Shown here piece after piece: positions 37,658-47,079 of a stretch of DNA of 64,000 nt; positions within the stretch are counted from its first letter, which is position 1; the number at the start of each line of letters is the position of its first letter. Under the pieces are notes generated by a model, which saw only the letters and a list, made by a program, of their open reading frames with translations, was not told the origin of the DNA and ran no database searches. The DNA is taken from contig NZ_WUEG01000013.1 in assembly GCF_010468565.1 (NCBI RefSeq), positions 6,823 through 70,822 of the forward strand, written 5' to 3'. Both the position numbers and the translations under genes were made by a program. Source of the stretch: Allomuricauda sp. TY007 (lineage in GTDB: Bacteria; Bacteroidota; Bacteroidia; Flavobacteriales; Flavobacteriaceae).

Positions 37658-38954
37658 CTGGCTCACCAAACAAATCGTAATCCGAAGCGTCCGTGATTTT
37701 GATGTTGACAAAGTCACCGATTTTTACGTAATGTTTGGTCGCATCAATAAGCACTTCGTTATCTACATCGGGAGAATCAAACTCAGTACGTCCCACAAAA
37801 TGATTCCCTTCTTTTCTATCGATGATACAACGGAAGGTTTCCCCGATTTTCTCTTGGTTGAGTTCCCAAGAAATTTGGGACTGGATTTCCATGATAATAT
37901 TGGCCCGCTCTTGTTTCACCTCTTCGGGAACATCGTCTTCCAAATTGTAGGCATGGGTATTCTCCTCATGACTGTACGTGAAACAGCCCAAACGTTCAAA
38001 GCGCATTTCTTGGACCCATTTCTTTAAGGTCTCAAAGTCTTCCTCTGTTTCTCCTGGGTAGCCAACGATCAATGTGGTTCTAATGGCCATTTCGGGAACG
38101 GCTTCCCTAAAATCTTGCAACAACTTCGTCGTTTTGGCCTGGGTAGTACCGCGTCGCATACTTTTAAGTATGGAGTCGGCAATATGTTGAAGTGGAATAT
38201 CAATATAATTACAGATTTTGGGCTCGTTGCGCATCACCTCCAAAACATCCATTGGAAATCCTGTTGGAAATGCGTAGTGCAAACGAATCCATTCAATGCC
38301 GTCTACTTTGGCCAAGGCCTGAAGTAATTCTGCCAAATTTCTTTTCTTATAAAGGTCAAGACCGTAGTAAGTAAGGTCTTGGGCAATCAGAATCAGTTCT
38401 TTTACCCCATTGGCCGCCAACTTTTCAGCTTCAGCAACCAATTCTTCAATGGGTGTGCTACGGTGCTTGCCCCGCATTAATGGAATGGCACAGAACGAAC
38501 AAGGCCTATCGCAACCTTCGGCAATTTTAAGGTAGGCGTAGTTTTTTGGTGTAGTGGTCAAACGCTCGCCAATCAACTCGTGTTTATAATCGGCGCCAAG
38601 CGCTTTCAACAAATTGGGAAGGTCACTAGTCCCAAAATACTCATCCACATTGGGAATTTCTTTCTCCAAATCTGGTTTATAGCGCTCGCTCAAGCAACCG
38701 GTCACAAAAACTTTGTCCACATCTCCGGACTCTTTCTTTTGAACATACTCCAAAATGGTATTGACGCTTTCCTCCTTTGCATTGGCAATAAATCCGCAGG
38801 TATTGATTACCACTACATTGCCTTCCTCCTCATGAGCCACCTCTTTGTTATTGGCACGCAGTTGTCCCATCAACACTTCCGAGTCGTAGACGTTCTTACT
38901 GCAACCTAAGGTTACCACATTGATTTTGTTCCTTTTGAGCGATTTTGTGCGCAT
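37653..38954 (-). CDS. rimO: Ribosomal protein S12 methylthiotransferase
   Basis: 433 residues from the ATG at 38954 (MRTKSLKRNKINVVTLGCSK); the longer frame to 38990 is not needed. It adds a methylthio group to an Asp of ribosomal protein S12. The N-terminal MTTase domain has LGCSKNVYDSEVLMGQL and INTCGFIANAKEES, the radical-SAM centre is CDRPCSFCAIPLMRG, and the C-terminal TRAM domain ends VNIKITDASDYDLFGEPA, the RimO-type tail. It lies near ftsY, rpmG and rpmB, as is usual in Bacteroidota. Confidence 0.97.
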   Translation of the reverse strand: MRTKSLKRNKINVVTLGCSKNVYDSEVLMGQLRANNKEVAHEEEGNVVVINTCGFIANAKEESVNTILEYVQKKESGDVDKVFVTGCLSERYKPDLEKEIPNVDEYFGTSDLPNLLKALGADYKHELIGERLTTTPKNYAYLKIAEGCDRPCSFCAIPLMRGKHRSTPIEELVAEAEKLAANGVKELILIAQDLTYYGLDLYKKRNLAELLQALAKVDGIEWIRLHYAFPTGFPMDVLEVMRNEPKICNYIDIPLQHIADSILKSMRRGTTQAKTTKLLQDFREAVPEMAIRTTLIVGYPGETEEDFETLKKWVQEMRFERLGCFTYSHEENTHAYNLEDDVPEEVKQERANIIMEIQSQISWELNQEKIGETFRCIIDRKEGNHFVGRTEFDSPDVDNEVLIDATKHYVKIGDFVNIKITDASDYDLFGEPA

Positions 38955-39053
38955 AGTTCCTTTAAATGGAGTGCAAAAATACAATAACACAGAGCATTAC
39001 AATCACTTTGAACTATAATATTTATGGAATTGAAAAGAACTCTTACGGTTTGG

Positions 39054-40718
39054 TTATTCCTGATATCCTTCAGGCATTTTCCTAACCTTGGTCAATTCTT
39101 CAAAGGCTTTACCGATACGGAGTAAATGTGCTTCAGAAAAAGGTTTGCCAATAAAAGTCAAACTTTCGGGCTCGCCATCAACTTTATATCCCATAGGAAC
39201 GGTCAAAGCGGGATATTCGGCCACTGCTGCATAGCCAGCGTGGTAATTGTTGATGCTCAACACGGCATCAAGCTGCTTTTCTTCCATGATATTGAAAAAG
39301 GCCCTACCCGATTCCTTTAGATTTTGTTTGATTTTTTCAAATTGCTCAGTTGTGGTCGAATCTGCCAAAATACCATCAAAACGTTCCTGTCCGTAAGGTA
39401 TCCTCACCAAGGAATCTTGTTGGTTGAAGGCAACCACATCTTCTACTGATTCCACTCGCACGGCATCTTTATCCTTGACCTCCGCACTTATATAAGCAGG
39501 CAAATCCTCCCTCATATCCAAATTCAACAAGGTAGTGAACCCTTCCAAAGGAATATTCTTAGCTTCAAATTCTACGATTTGTGCGCCAGCCTCCCGTAAT
39601 GCTTCGACGTTCGTAGCATAAATGGAATCCCGCTCCATTAAATTCTTCATCACACCCAAACGGATTTCTTGAAGCGGCTCTGGATTCATCCAAGCGGATA
39701 AAATACCCGGTTCCGCAGTCACTGATTTGTAGTCTGCTTCATCTTTCCCCAACATGGCATCCAACAGAATGGCATTGTCCGTCACATTTTTAGTCATGGG
39801 ACCTGGGGTGTCCAAGGTACTCGATATGGGCACAATCCCTGTTCGACTCAATAAGCCAATGGTCGGTTTCAATCCCACTACAGAATTCTGACTGGATGGT
39901 GAAAGTATGCTTCCTGAAGTCTCGGTTCCAACTGCACCCACGGCATAGTTGGCCGCTGTAGAAGTTCCACTGCCCGCGCTGGAACCACCCGTATCAAAAA
40001 TCCTTCTTCCGTAGGGATTTAAGGTCTGTCCGCCTATGGCGCTCTGGCCATTGGGACATACACTACAAATAAAGTTAGCCCACTCACTTAGGTTTACCTT
40101 ACCTAAAATTAATGCTCCCTTTGACTTTAGACGTTCCACGATAAAAGCATCATCGGTCTGGTTTTCTTTGAGAACAATGGCACCTGCTGTGGTTTTCATT
40201 TCGGAGGTTCCTATATTATCCTTCAATAAAATGGGCATTCCATAAATAAGATGATGGATCTCCTTGCTCTCATCCAGTTGACGGGCTTCTTCAAGCACCT
40301 TTGGATTCAATGCAATTATGGTGTTTAAGGTGGTTTTGTTCGGCAACTCGTATTTATAAATTCGATGTAGGTAGAACAATACCAAATCTTCGTAGGTGAA
40401 AGTTCCATCATCAATATGGTTTTGAATGGTTGGGATATCCTGTTCCAAAACCAAAGGTTTCATTTTTTCGTATTGCGCTTCGGTGAACTGGGATACTTCG
40501 TCATACAGAGGAAGAAACACTTCGTTCTTATCCAAGACCTTGCTCTGGATGAATTTATAGCGCATCCTCTTGTTCTCGTGATCTGCATTGGCAGCAACCT
40601 CAGCGGAATCGTTATAGGGTGTCCAGAGAACAATATCCTCCTTGGGTTCAGCATTTTTATCTTTACAAGAAATGAATCCTCCGATGAGTAGAAAAGCACA
40701 TAGAAAATATCTGAACAT
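39054..40718 (-). CDS. Exported amidase (amidase-signature family)
   Basis: 554 residues from the ATG at 40718, which exposes the lipoprotein signal MFRYFLCAFLLIGGFISC. The Ser-cisSer-Lys triad is recognisable: catalytic Lys in MPILLKDNIGT and the Gly/Ser-rich block GGSSAGSGTSTAANYAVGAV with GTETSGSILSPSSQN. It should hydrolyse amide bonds outside the cytoplasm; the substrate is unknown. The gene starts 4 bp after ftsY stops and is probably in its operon. Confidence 0.92.
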   Translation of the reverse strand: MFRYFLCAFLLIGGFISCKDKNAEPKEDIVLWTPYNDSAEVAANADHENKRMRYKFIQSKVLDKNEVFLPLYDEVSQFTEAQYEKMKPLVLEQDIPTIQNHIDDGTFTYEDLVLFYLHRIYKYELPNKTTLNTIIALNPKVLEEARQLDESKEIHHLIYGMPILLKDNIGTSEMKTTAGAIVLKENQTDDAFIVERLKSKGALILGKVNLSEWANFICSVCPNGQSAIGGQTLNPYGRRIFDTGGSSAGSGTSTAANYAVGAVGTETSGSILSPSSQNSVVGLKPTIGLLSRTGIVPISSTLDTPGPMTKNVTDNAILLDAMLGKDEADYKSVTAEPGILSAWMNPEPLQEIRLGVMKNLMERDSIYATNVEALREAGAQIVEFEAKNIPLEGFTTLLNLDMREDLPAYISAEVKDKDAVRVESVEDVVAFNQQDSLVRIPYGQERFDGILADSTTTEQFEKIKQNLKESGRAFFNIMEEKQLDAVLSINNYHAGYAAVAEYPALTVPMGYKVDGEPESLTFIGKPFSEAHLLRIGKAFEELTKVRKMPEGYQE

Positions 40719-40722
40719 GATA

Positions 40723-41679
40723 TTATATTTTGAAGAATGAATCGACAAATTCATATTTATTGAACACTTGAAGATCTTCGATACCCTCACCTACACCAAT
40801 ATATTTTACGGGGATCTGGAATTGGTCGGAAATTCCGATGACAACCCCACCTTTTGCTGTTCCGTCCAACTTGGTTACGGCCAAACTGGTTACTTCGGTG
40901 GCCTTGGTAAATTGTTTGGCCTGTTCAAATGCGTTCTGTCCCGTAGATCCGTCTAGCACCAAAAGCACCTCGTGAGGCGCGTCGGGGACTACTTTTTGCA
41001 TTACGCGCTTCACTTTGGAAAGCTCGTTCATTAGATTGACCTTGTTGTGCAGACGCCCTGCGGTATCCACCAAAACCACATCGGCGTTTTCTGCTACGGC
41101 GGAATTTAGGGTGTCAAAGGCAACGGAAGCGGGGTCACTCCCCATTTTTTGTTTGATGATGGGCACATCCACCCGTTTTGCCCAAACTTCCAATTGGTCT
41201 ATGGCGGCGGCACGGAAGGTATCAGCAGCACCCAGCACCACTTTTAGCCCTTTTGCCTTAAACTTATGGGCCAATTTCCCGATAGTGGTTGTTTTTCCCA
41301 CACCATTTACGCCGACCACCATAATCACGTATGGTTTTTTATCCTGTGGAACTGAAATTTCGGTATCCTCGCCCGAGTTTGTTTCGGAAAGCAAACCTGC
41401 AATCTCTTCTCGAAGAATGGTGTTGAGTTCATCGGTGCCCATATATTTGTCACGGGACACACGTTCTTCGATACGATCTATGATTTTTAGGGTGGTATTT
41501 ACGCCTACATCGGAAGTAACCAAAACTTCTTCCAGATTGTCCAATACTTCATCATCCACTTTGGATTTACCTGCAACGGCCTTGCCCAGTTTACCAAAAA
41601 AACTGGTTTTGGATTTTTCGAGCCCCTTGTCCAAGGTCTCTTTTTTATCCTTTGAAAATATATTTTTGAATAAGCTCAT
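40723..41679 (-). CDS. ftsY: Signal recognition particle receptor FtsY
   Basis: 318 residues from the ATG at 41679 (MSLFKNIFSKD); eight upstream codons are unlikely. It docks SRP-ribosome complexes at the membrane. The NG GTPase domain shows G1 GVNGVGKTTTIGKLAHKF, DTFRAAAIDQLEVW, G3 DTAGRLHNKVNLM and G4 TKLDGTAKGG. The acidic A domain is very short, as in other Bacteroidota. A terminator lies upstream, so it is transcribed apart from the ribosomal genes. Confidence 0.97.
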   Translation of the reverse strand: MSLFKNIFSKDKKETLDKGLEKSKTSFFGKLGKAVAGKSKVDDEVLDNLEEVLVTSDVGVNTTLKIIDRIEERVSRDKYMGTDELNTILREEIAGLLSETNSGEDTEISVPQDKKPYVIMVVGVNGVGKTTTIGKLAHKFKAKGLKVVLGAADTFRAAAIDQLEVWAKRVDVPIIKQKMGSDPASVAFDTLNSAVAENADVVLVDTAGRLHNKVNLMNELSKVKRVMQKVVPDAPHEVLLVLDGSTGQNAFEQAKQFTKATEVTSLAVTKLDGTAKGGVVIGISDQFQIPVKYIGVGEGIEDLQVFNKYEFVDSFFKI

Positions 41680-41802
41680 CCTGTGTTCTTTGCTAATGGT
41701 CAAAGATAGGAAAGTAAGGGGAGTTTTGTTAATACAAAATTTGATCGGGACGGATTACCCTTATGATTGCAGCATAGGCTGGTGAAATACAAAGTCAAGA
41801 AA

Positions 41803-41828
41803 ATAAAAAAGCCGCTAAAAAAGCGGCT
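41803..41828 (-). terminator. Intrinsic terminator of the rpmB-rpmG-DUF4295 operon
   Basis: AGCCGCT (41810-41816) and AGCGGCT (41822-41828) form a 7-bp stem over five bases; on the minus strand it is followed by TTTTTTATTT. It lies 27 bp after the DUF4295 stop. Confidence 0.88.
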
Positions 41829-41854
41829 TCTATATTGTCTACAAGGAGATTTCC

Positions 41855-42007
41855 TTATTTGCTGTTCAACCAGTCATTAACCATTTCTGGTGGCATAACG
41901 GACTCTACAAAAGTGTATGCTCCAGTTTTAGGAGATTTAACCATTTTGATGGCCTTTGTCAATCTTTTGGATGATGACTGAAGTGTTGCTACTGTTTTCT
42001 TTGCCAT
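41855..42007 (-). CDS. DUF4295 small protein
   Basis: 50 residues: it begins MAKKTVATLQSSSKRLTKAI and ends PPEMVNDWLNSK. Basic and short like a ribosomal protein. DUF4295 is found next to rpmG in Bacteroidota and is thought to be ribosome-associated, although its role is not known to me. The ATG at 42007 is 38 bp after the rpmG stop, and the terminator follows it, so it is the last gene of the ribosomal operon. Confidence 0.9.
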   Translation of the reverse strand: MAKKTVATLQSSSKRLTKAIKMVKSPKTGAYTFVESVMPPEMVNDWLNSK

Positions 42008-42045
42008 GGCTTATATTTTTATGCTATTTACTTTGTAAAAAGCTA

Positions 42046-42228
42046 TTACTTAATTTCTTTATGAACGGTCATACGCTTAAGGATAGGATTATACTTTTTG
42101 ATCTCCATCCTATCTGGCGTGTTCTTCTTGTTCTTTGTGGTAATATACCTAGAAGTACCTGGCATACCAGATTCCTTGTGTTCTGTACACTCTAAAATTA
42201 CCTGAACCCTATTTCCTTTCTTTGCCAT
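42046..42228 (-). CDS. rpmG: Large ribosomal subunit protein bL33
   Basis: 60 residues. It has the L33 pattern [18 protein letters not shown], the [20 protein letters not shown] block and a basic C-terminus. The four-cysteine zinc motif of some L33 forms is absent (one Cys only), so it is a zinc-free variant. It is 28 bp after rpmB. Confidence 0.96.
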   Translation of the reverse strand: MAKKGNRVQVILECTEHKESGMPGTSRYITTKNKKNTPDRMEIKKYNPILKRMTVHKEIK

Positions 42229-42256
42229 TGTATTGTACTTATAATGCTTTTACAAC

Positions 42257-42484
42257 TTACTTTTTGGAATTGATTTCCTTCAAGACAGCAGAGATTCCTT
42301 TTTTGTTGATGATTTTCAACCCACGGGCAGAAACGTTCAAGGTTACCCAACGATCTTCCTCTGGAATATAAAATCTCTTCTTGGAGATATTCGCATCGAA
42401 CCTCCTTTTGGTCTTATTGATAGAAAAGGAAACGTTGTTTCCAAACATCACCTTTTTTCCTGTTACTTCACAAACTTTAGACAT
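42257..42484 (-). CDS. rpmB: Large ribosomal subunit protein bL28
   Basis: 75 residues. MSKVCEVTGKKVMFGNNVSF is the typical L28 start and WVTLNVSARGLKIINKKGI the typical C-terminal part. It is the first gene of the rpmB-rpmG-DUF4295 operon, preceded by a strong promoter match 35 bp upstream. Confidence 0.97.
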   Translation of the reverse strand: MSKVCEVTGKKVMFGNNVSFSINKTKRRFDANISKKRFYIPEEDRWVTLNVSARGLKIINKKGISAVLKEINSKK

Positions 42485-42518
42485 CTCCCTAACTATTTGA
42501 GTGATTTTATTGAGGCTG

Positions 42519-42550
42519 CAAATTTATACCATTTTAATGGGACGTACAAA
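42519..42550 (-). promoter_or_regulatory. Housekeeping promoter of rpmB operon
   Basis: On the minus strand TTTG (42547-42550) is followed after 20 bp by TAAATTTG (42519-42526), an exact Bacteroidota -33/-7 arrangement. The expected transcript starts about 28 nt before the rpmB ATG and the site lies just past the cinA stop. Confidence 0.75.
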
Positions 42551-42558
42551 AATCTTTT

Positions 42559-43809
42559 TCAGAAATTTAAAATTTCTTTGTACAAGAGCTCAAAAGCCTT
42601 GTTTACAGACTTTTTGACAACCCTTTCCCGATGCTTGCCCATTACAAATTTTTGGGCAAAAGTAGCTTTTGGTGTGCTTATTCCTATGTAAACGGTTCCA
42701 ACATCGGCATCGGAATCCCCTTTGGTGGGCCCCGCGTTACCTGTAGTGGCAATCGCAAAATCGGTTTCCAGCTTTTTCTTCACATTGTTGGCCATGGCCA
42801 TGGCAACTTCTTCGCTGACTACGGAATGTTTATCTATAAGCTCTTGTGGCACGTCCAACAATTTCACTTTCATCTCGGTGGCATAGCACACTATACTTCC
42901 CTTAAAATAATTGGATGCTCCCGGAACTGCGGTAATTCTTTCTGCAATACTGCCGCCCGTAAAACTTTCGGCCGTGGACAATGTCATTTTTTTATTGGTC
43001 AACAAAGTACCGATTTGTTTCTCCACTCGTCCATCTTCCTCCTCCTCACCATAAATTATATCGCCAATCAAAGGATACAACTTTTTAACCTGTTCCTCTA
43101 TGCCGGCCATTAAGGCTTCTTTATCCGTTCCTTTGGCAGAAAGCCGCAACCTTACGCTCCCAAGATTAGGCAAGTAGGCAAACTTTATAAAAGATGGCAG
43201 GTCATTCTCCCAATCCTCCAGTTTTTCCGCCACGGCACTCTCTCCCATACCATAGGTCATAATAGTTTTATGAACAATATGGGGACGTTCGTATGCTTCA
43301 ACAATTTTGGGCAATACGGATTTGGTGATGAGATTTCTCATCTCATAAGGTACACCTGGAAGTGAAACAAAGGCGGTCTTCCCTTTTTTTATCCACAAGC
43401 CAGGAGCGGTACCAAATTCGTTGTGCAGCACCGTAGCCTTGGATGGAACCATGGCTTGCTCCCTGTTCAAATCCGAAATTGGGGTTGTAATATATTTTTT
43501 GAAAAGCTCTTCAATGTGAGACAATACTGAATCGTCCCGAACAAGTTCGTCCTCAAAGAACTCACAAAGGGCGTGCTTGGTCACATCGTCTTTTGTGGGG
43601 CCCAACCCACCTGTAATAATGACCACCGACGAACGTTCCCCTGCTTCTTTTAAAGATTTGAGTATATGTTCCCTATTGTCTTGTACGGAAGTAATTTGAT
43701 AGACCGAGACCCCAATTTTGTTCAGTTCTTTGGAAATGAACGCTGAATTGGAATCTACAATCTGGCCAATGAGAATTTCGTCCCCAATGGTAATTATTTC
43801 GGCTTGCAT
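42559..43809 (-). CDS. cinA: Competence/damage-inducible protein CinA, nicotinamide-nucleotide amidase
   Basis: 416 residues. The N-terminal molybdopterin-binding-like domain starts [20 protein letters not shown] and has [16 protein letters not shown]; the C-terminal amidase domain has [16 protein letters not shown] and [11 protein letters not shown]. The two together form the NMN/pyrophosphatase-deamidase protein that recycles damaged pyridine nucleotides. It follows directly after an Hpt gene with no gap. Confidence 0.95.
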   Translation of the reverse strand: MQAEIITIGDEILIGQIVDSNSAFISKELNKIGVSVYQITSVQDNREHILKSLKEAGERSSVVIITGGLGPTKDDVTKHALCEFFEDELVRDDSVLSHIEELFKKYITTPISDLNREQAMVPSKATVLHNEFGTAPGLWIKKGKTAFVSLPGVPYEMRNLITKSVLPKIVEAYERPHIVHKTIMTYGMGESAVAEKLEDWENDLPSFIKFAYLPNLGSVRLRLSAKGTDKEALMAGIEEQVKKLYPLIGDIIYGEEEEDGRVEKQIGTLLTNKKMTLSTAESFTGGSIAERITAVPGASNYFKGSIVCYATEMKVKLLDVPQELIDKHSVVSEEVAMAMANNVKKKLETDFAIATTGNAGPTKGDSDADVGTVYIGISTPKATFAQKFVMGKHRERVVKKSVNKAFELLYKEILNF

Positions 43810-44148
43810 CTATAAATTGAAGTCGTTTTTCAGTTCGGTGACCACTTGGAGCACATCCTTTTTAAGGATGGGAAATTTTTCCTCTATTTCCTGCATACTG
43901 CCTGTTGTTTTGCCCAAGGTTTCTATTTCGAGTGCCTTGGCCCTTGTTTGTTCCATGCCCAAAATATCCACGTTGGGTTTAATTTTGTGCGCCAGCTTGT
44001 ATATGTTTTCGTAGTCCTTACAGCTGATTGCCTTTTCAAGGCTTTCCAAATCTTCTGGAACTTCTTCCAAAAACACAGAAATTACCGAGGTAATGAAATC
44101 CTCATCACCTTCGGCCATTTCATTTATTTTATCGAGGTTGTAAATCAT
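43810..44148 (-). CDS. Stand-alone Hpt (histidine phosphotransfer) protein
   Basis: 112 residues, an all-helical protein. The phosphorylatable His is in KLAHKIKPNVDILGM, the classical HxxKxxxxxxG pattern. It would shuttle phosphate between a hybrid kinase and a response regulator, neither of which is adjacent. It sits between a FAH-family gene (1-nt overlap) and cinA (no gap), so it is likely co-transcribed with metabolic genes by chance or because of shared timing. Confidence 0.9.
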   Translation of the reverse strand: MIYNLDKINEMAEGDEDFITSVISVFLEEVPEDLESLEKAISCKDYENIYKLAHKIKPNVDILGMEQTRAKALEIETLGKTTGSMQEIEEKFPILKKDVLQVVTELKNDFNL

Positions 44149-44759
44149 TATCTTACATTAATATCAAACAGTTGCTCTCCTTCCAATGTACCGACAAGGT
44201 AGTCATTTGGGCTTACTTTACCAACACCGGCAGGCGTACCGGTAAAGATGATATCACCCTTTTTCAGCATAAAATACGTCGATACATACGCTATAATTTC
44301 ATCTATTTTCCACAGCATTAAAGAGGTATTCCCTTCTTGCATTTTTTCTCCATTTTTTGACAGTGAAAAATTTAGATTGTCCAAATCTTTAAATTTGTTT
44401 TTGGACAACCACTTGCCTACCACGGCCGCCCCATCAAATCCTTTGGCCTTTTCCCAGGGCAATCCTTTGGATTTTAATTTGGATTGAAGGTCTCTTGCCG
44501 TAAAATCTATACCCAGCCCAATTTCGTCATAATACTTGTGGGCAAATTCTTTGGAAATATGTTTTCCCACTTTTTTGATTTTCACCAATACCTCTACTTC
44601 ATAATGTACATCTTGAGAAAATTCGGGGATATAAAAATCTTGCTCTTTGGGTAAAATAGCAGAATCGGGCTTTATAAAAACCACAGGTTCATCCGGACGC
44701 TCATTATTCAATTCATCAATATGATCAACATAATTGCGTCCTATACAAATCAGCTTCAT
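44148..44759 (-). CDS. Fumarylacetoacetate hydrolase-family protein
   Basis: 203 residues, short single-domain FAH type. Motifs are KLICIGRNYVDHIDELNNE, PVVFIKPDSAIL, metal-binding E in VHYEVEVLVKI, and FTGTPAGVGKVSPND. Members act as acylpyruvases, oxaloacetate decarboxylases or hydratases; the exact reaction cannot be read from the sequence. It overlaps the Hpt gene by one nucleotide. Confidence 0.9.
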   Translation of the reverse strand: MKLICIGRNYVDHIDELNNERPDEPVVFIKPDSAILPKEQDFYIPEFSQDVHYEVEVLVKIKKVGKHISKEFAHKYYDEIGLGIDFTARDLQSKLKSKGLPWEKAKGFDGAAVVGKWLSKNKFKDLDNLNFSLSKNGEKMQEGNTSLMLWKIDEIIAYVSTYFMLKKGDIIFTGTPAGVGKVSPNDYLVGTLEGEQLFDINVR

Positions 44760-44789
44760 AATCTGTTATGGGGGTTAACGCTTCTTATC

Positions 44790-45563
44790 TTAAAATTTAT
44801 TGTTGAGCTTGCTCAACTTTATTTGGGTAAGTACTTTTTTGGTGTACAGCGGGAAGTCGGCGTTCAAAATCCAACCAAAATATCCTGGTTCTTTTTCCAT
44901 GACCTCATCCACTGTTTTCCCTTTGTGTTTTCCGAAGGAAAAAATAGGGTTTTCCTCTTCATCCAATCCAATAAAACCGGCAAAATCGAGATTTTGTTTT
45001 CGGGTAGTGAACTCCGATAGTTTTTTAACATCGTTTTCCAGTTCGGGGTATCTTTCCAACTGTGCGAGCAGAACTTCATAAGTGGCCATGGTATCGGCTT
45101 CAGCACTGTGCGCACCGTCCAAATTCTTATCACAATAGAATTTGTAGGCCGCTTCCAACGTTCGCTTTTCCATCTTATGGAAAATGGTCTGGACATCTAC
45201 GGAAACCATGCTCTTCATATCAAAATCCACATCGGCCCGGAGCATTTCCTCCGCCAACAGTGGAATATCGAACCTGTCTGAATTGAAACCTGCCAAATCA
45301 CTATCGCGGATCATGGCATAAATGTCTTTGGACAACTGTTTAAATGTGGGCTCGTTGGCCACTTTTTCATCGGAAATTCCATGAATGGCCTCAGATTCTG
45401 CCGGAATCGGCATTTCTGGGTTCACCAACCATGTTCTGCTTTCCTTGTTTCCATTGGGAAAAACCTTTAGGATGGATATTTCAACTATCCTATCCTTCGC
45501 TACGTTGGTTCCCGTGGTCTCCAAATCGAAAAAGCAGATAGGTTTGGTCAATTGTAATTGCAT
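44790..45563 (-). CDS. DnaQ-like 3'-5' exonuclease with ExoX-type C-terminal domain
   Basis: 257 residues. The DEDDh exonuclease motifs are FFDLETTGTN (ExoI), GFNSDRFDIPLLA (ExoII) and HSAEADTMATYEVL (ExoIII). Residues about 200-257 (FSFGKHKGKTVDEVMEKEPG) match the small C-terminal domain seen in ExoX and related enzymes. It would trim 3' ends in repair. It is the first gene of the run toward cinA (30 bp before the FAH gene). Confidence 0.9.
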   Translation of the reverse strand: MQLQLTKPICFFDLETTGTNVAKDRIVEISILKVFPNGNKESRTWLVNPEMPIPAESEAIHGISDEKVANEPTFKQLSKDIYAMIRDSDLAGFNSDRFDIPLLAEEMLRADVDFDMKSMVSVDVQTIFHKMEKRTLEAAYKFYCDKNLDGAHSAEADTMATYEVLLAQLERYPELENDVKKLSEFTTRKQNLDFAGFIGLDEEENPIFSFGKHKGKTVDEVMEKEPGYFGWILNADFPLYTKKVLTQIKLSKLNNKF

Positions 45564-45635
45564 GTGGGACGTTTTAAATAAAATTCACTGGGCTTCTAAA
45601 TTAAGAATAGTGAAAAGAATATGAACGGTTTTCCG

Positions 45636-47000
45636 TTATATTTCCCTGTTTATGTCCCAAGCTTCCAAATAATCGGCCACGGCTTTTACAAACATACCCC
45701 CCAAGGCACCATTTACAACACGGTGGTCGTAACTGTGTGATAGGTACATTTTACTGCGGATACCAATATATTCTCCTTGATCGGTCTCGATGACCGATGG
45801 CATCTTTCTGATGGCGCCCAAAGCAAGGATTCCCACTTGTGGTTGATTGATGATCGGCGTTCCGAAAACACTTCCGAAGGAACCGACATTGGTTACCGTG
45901 TAGGTGCCATCTTTTACCTCATCGGGCTTCAACTGATTATTTCTGGCTCTACTGGCAAGATCGTTCACGGTTTTGGCCATGCCTACCAAGTTCAATTGGT
46001 CTGCATTTTTAATCACGGGAACTATTAAATTGCCATCGGGCAGGGCCGCTGCCATACCTAAGTTGATATTTTTCTTTTTAATCACCTTGTCCCCGTCCAA
46101 CGATATGTTCATCATTGGATATTTTTTTAGGGCCATGGCCACGGCTTCCATAAATATAGGCGTAAAGGTCAATTTCTCCCCTTCGCGTTGCTGAAAAGCA
46201 TTTTTCACCTTGTTTCTCCAGTTCACCACATTGGTCACATCCACTTCCACAAAACTTTGTACGTGTGCGGAGGTGGATACACTCTCGATCATGTGATGGG
46301 CGATCAATTTGCCCATTCGGGTGAGCGGAATCACCTCATCTCCTGCCCCTACTTGAACTTTGGATTCTTTTGGTTTGTCCGCGACCGTTTCTTTTGGTGC
46401 TATGGGCGTTGCCGCTTTTTCAGTATTGACTTCTTGCTGTGGTGCTGCTTCTACTTTGGTTTCGTTTCCATTGGAACGGTTTTCCAAATAGGCCATAATA
46501 TCGTTCTTGGTGACCCTGCCTTCTTTTCCCGTTCCAACAATGGCCTCCAATTCGTCCATGGAAACATTTTCTTCCTTGGCAATATTCTTCACCAAAGGTG
46601 AATAGAATCGTTCCGAATTTGAAAAATCGGGTGCTGGGGCGGAAACAGATTCTTTCACTCCTGCCATTTGGGCTTCCAATTCCCTTGCTGGTACTTCTGC
46701 GGTTTCCTCTACCACCATTGCATCATCGGTGCTGTCATCTGTTACATGGTCAGCTTCACCTTCTATTTGGATTACGGCGACCACTTCACCAACTTTTATG
46801 ACATCATCTACATCGAACCGCTTTTCCAACAACACGCCATCCACTTCACTGGGAACTTCGGAATCCACTTTATCGGTGGCAATTTCAAAGATGGCCTCGT
46901 CCATCTCAATGGTATCGCCCACTTCCTTCAACCAGTTGGTCAAGGTAGCTTCTGCGACACTTTCTCCCATTTGCGGTAATTTCAATTCAAATTTTGACAT
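45636..47000 (-). CDS. 2-oxoacid dehydrogenase complex E2 (dihydrolipoamide acyltransferase)
   Basis: 454 residues from the ATG at 47000 (MSKFELKLPQMGESVAEATL). One lipoyl domain carries the lipoylated Lys in EIATDKVDSEVPS; an E1/E3-binding domain follows (SPLVKNIAKEENVSMDELEAI); the catalytic domain ends SHSYDHRVVNGALGG. In most E2 enzymes the last motif is HRxxDG, so the catalytic Asp is Asn here. It probably serves a branched-chain or similar complex (inference). The E1 and E3 genes are not adjacent. Confidence 0.93.
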   Translation of the reverse strand: MSKFELKLPQMGESVAEATLTNWLKEVGDTIEMDEAIFEIATDKVDSEVPSEVDGVLLEKRFDVDDVIKVGEVVAVIQIEGEADHVTDDSTDDAMVVEETAEVPARELEAQMAGVKESVSAPAPDFSNSERFYSPLVKNIAKEENVSMDELEAIVGTGKEGRVTKNDIMAYLENRSNGNETKVEAAPQQEVNTEKAATPIAPKETVADKPKESKVQVGAGDEVIPLTRMGKLIAHHMIESVSTSAHVQSFVEVDVTNVVNWRNKVKNAFQQREGEKLTFTPIFMEAVAMALKKYPMMNISLDGDKVIKKKNINLGMAAALPDGNLIVPVIKNADQLNLVGMAKTVNDLASRARNNQLKPDEVKDGTYTVTNVGSFGSVFGTPIINQPQVGILALGAIRKMPSVIETDQGEYIGIRSKMYLSHSYDHRVVNGALGGMFVKAVADYLEAWDINREI

Positions 47001-47037
47001 ATTCGTATTTATCAAAGTGATTTTGATTTGTATTTTA

Positions 47038-47045
47038 CAAAAATA
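47038..47045 (-). promoter_or_regulatory. Possible -7 element of the E2 gene
   Basis: TATTTTTG on the minus strand fits TAnnTTTG, 37 bp before the ATG. No clear -33 box at the expected distance. Confidence 0.35.
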
Positions 47046-47079
47046 CTAAAGAAATCGACTTATTTTTGATTTATGTTCA

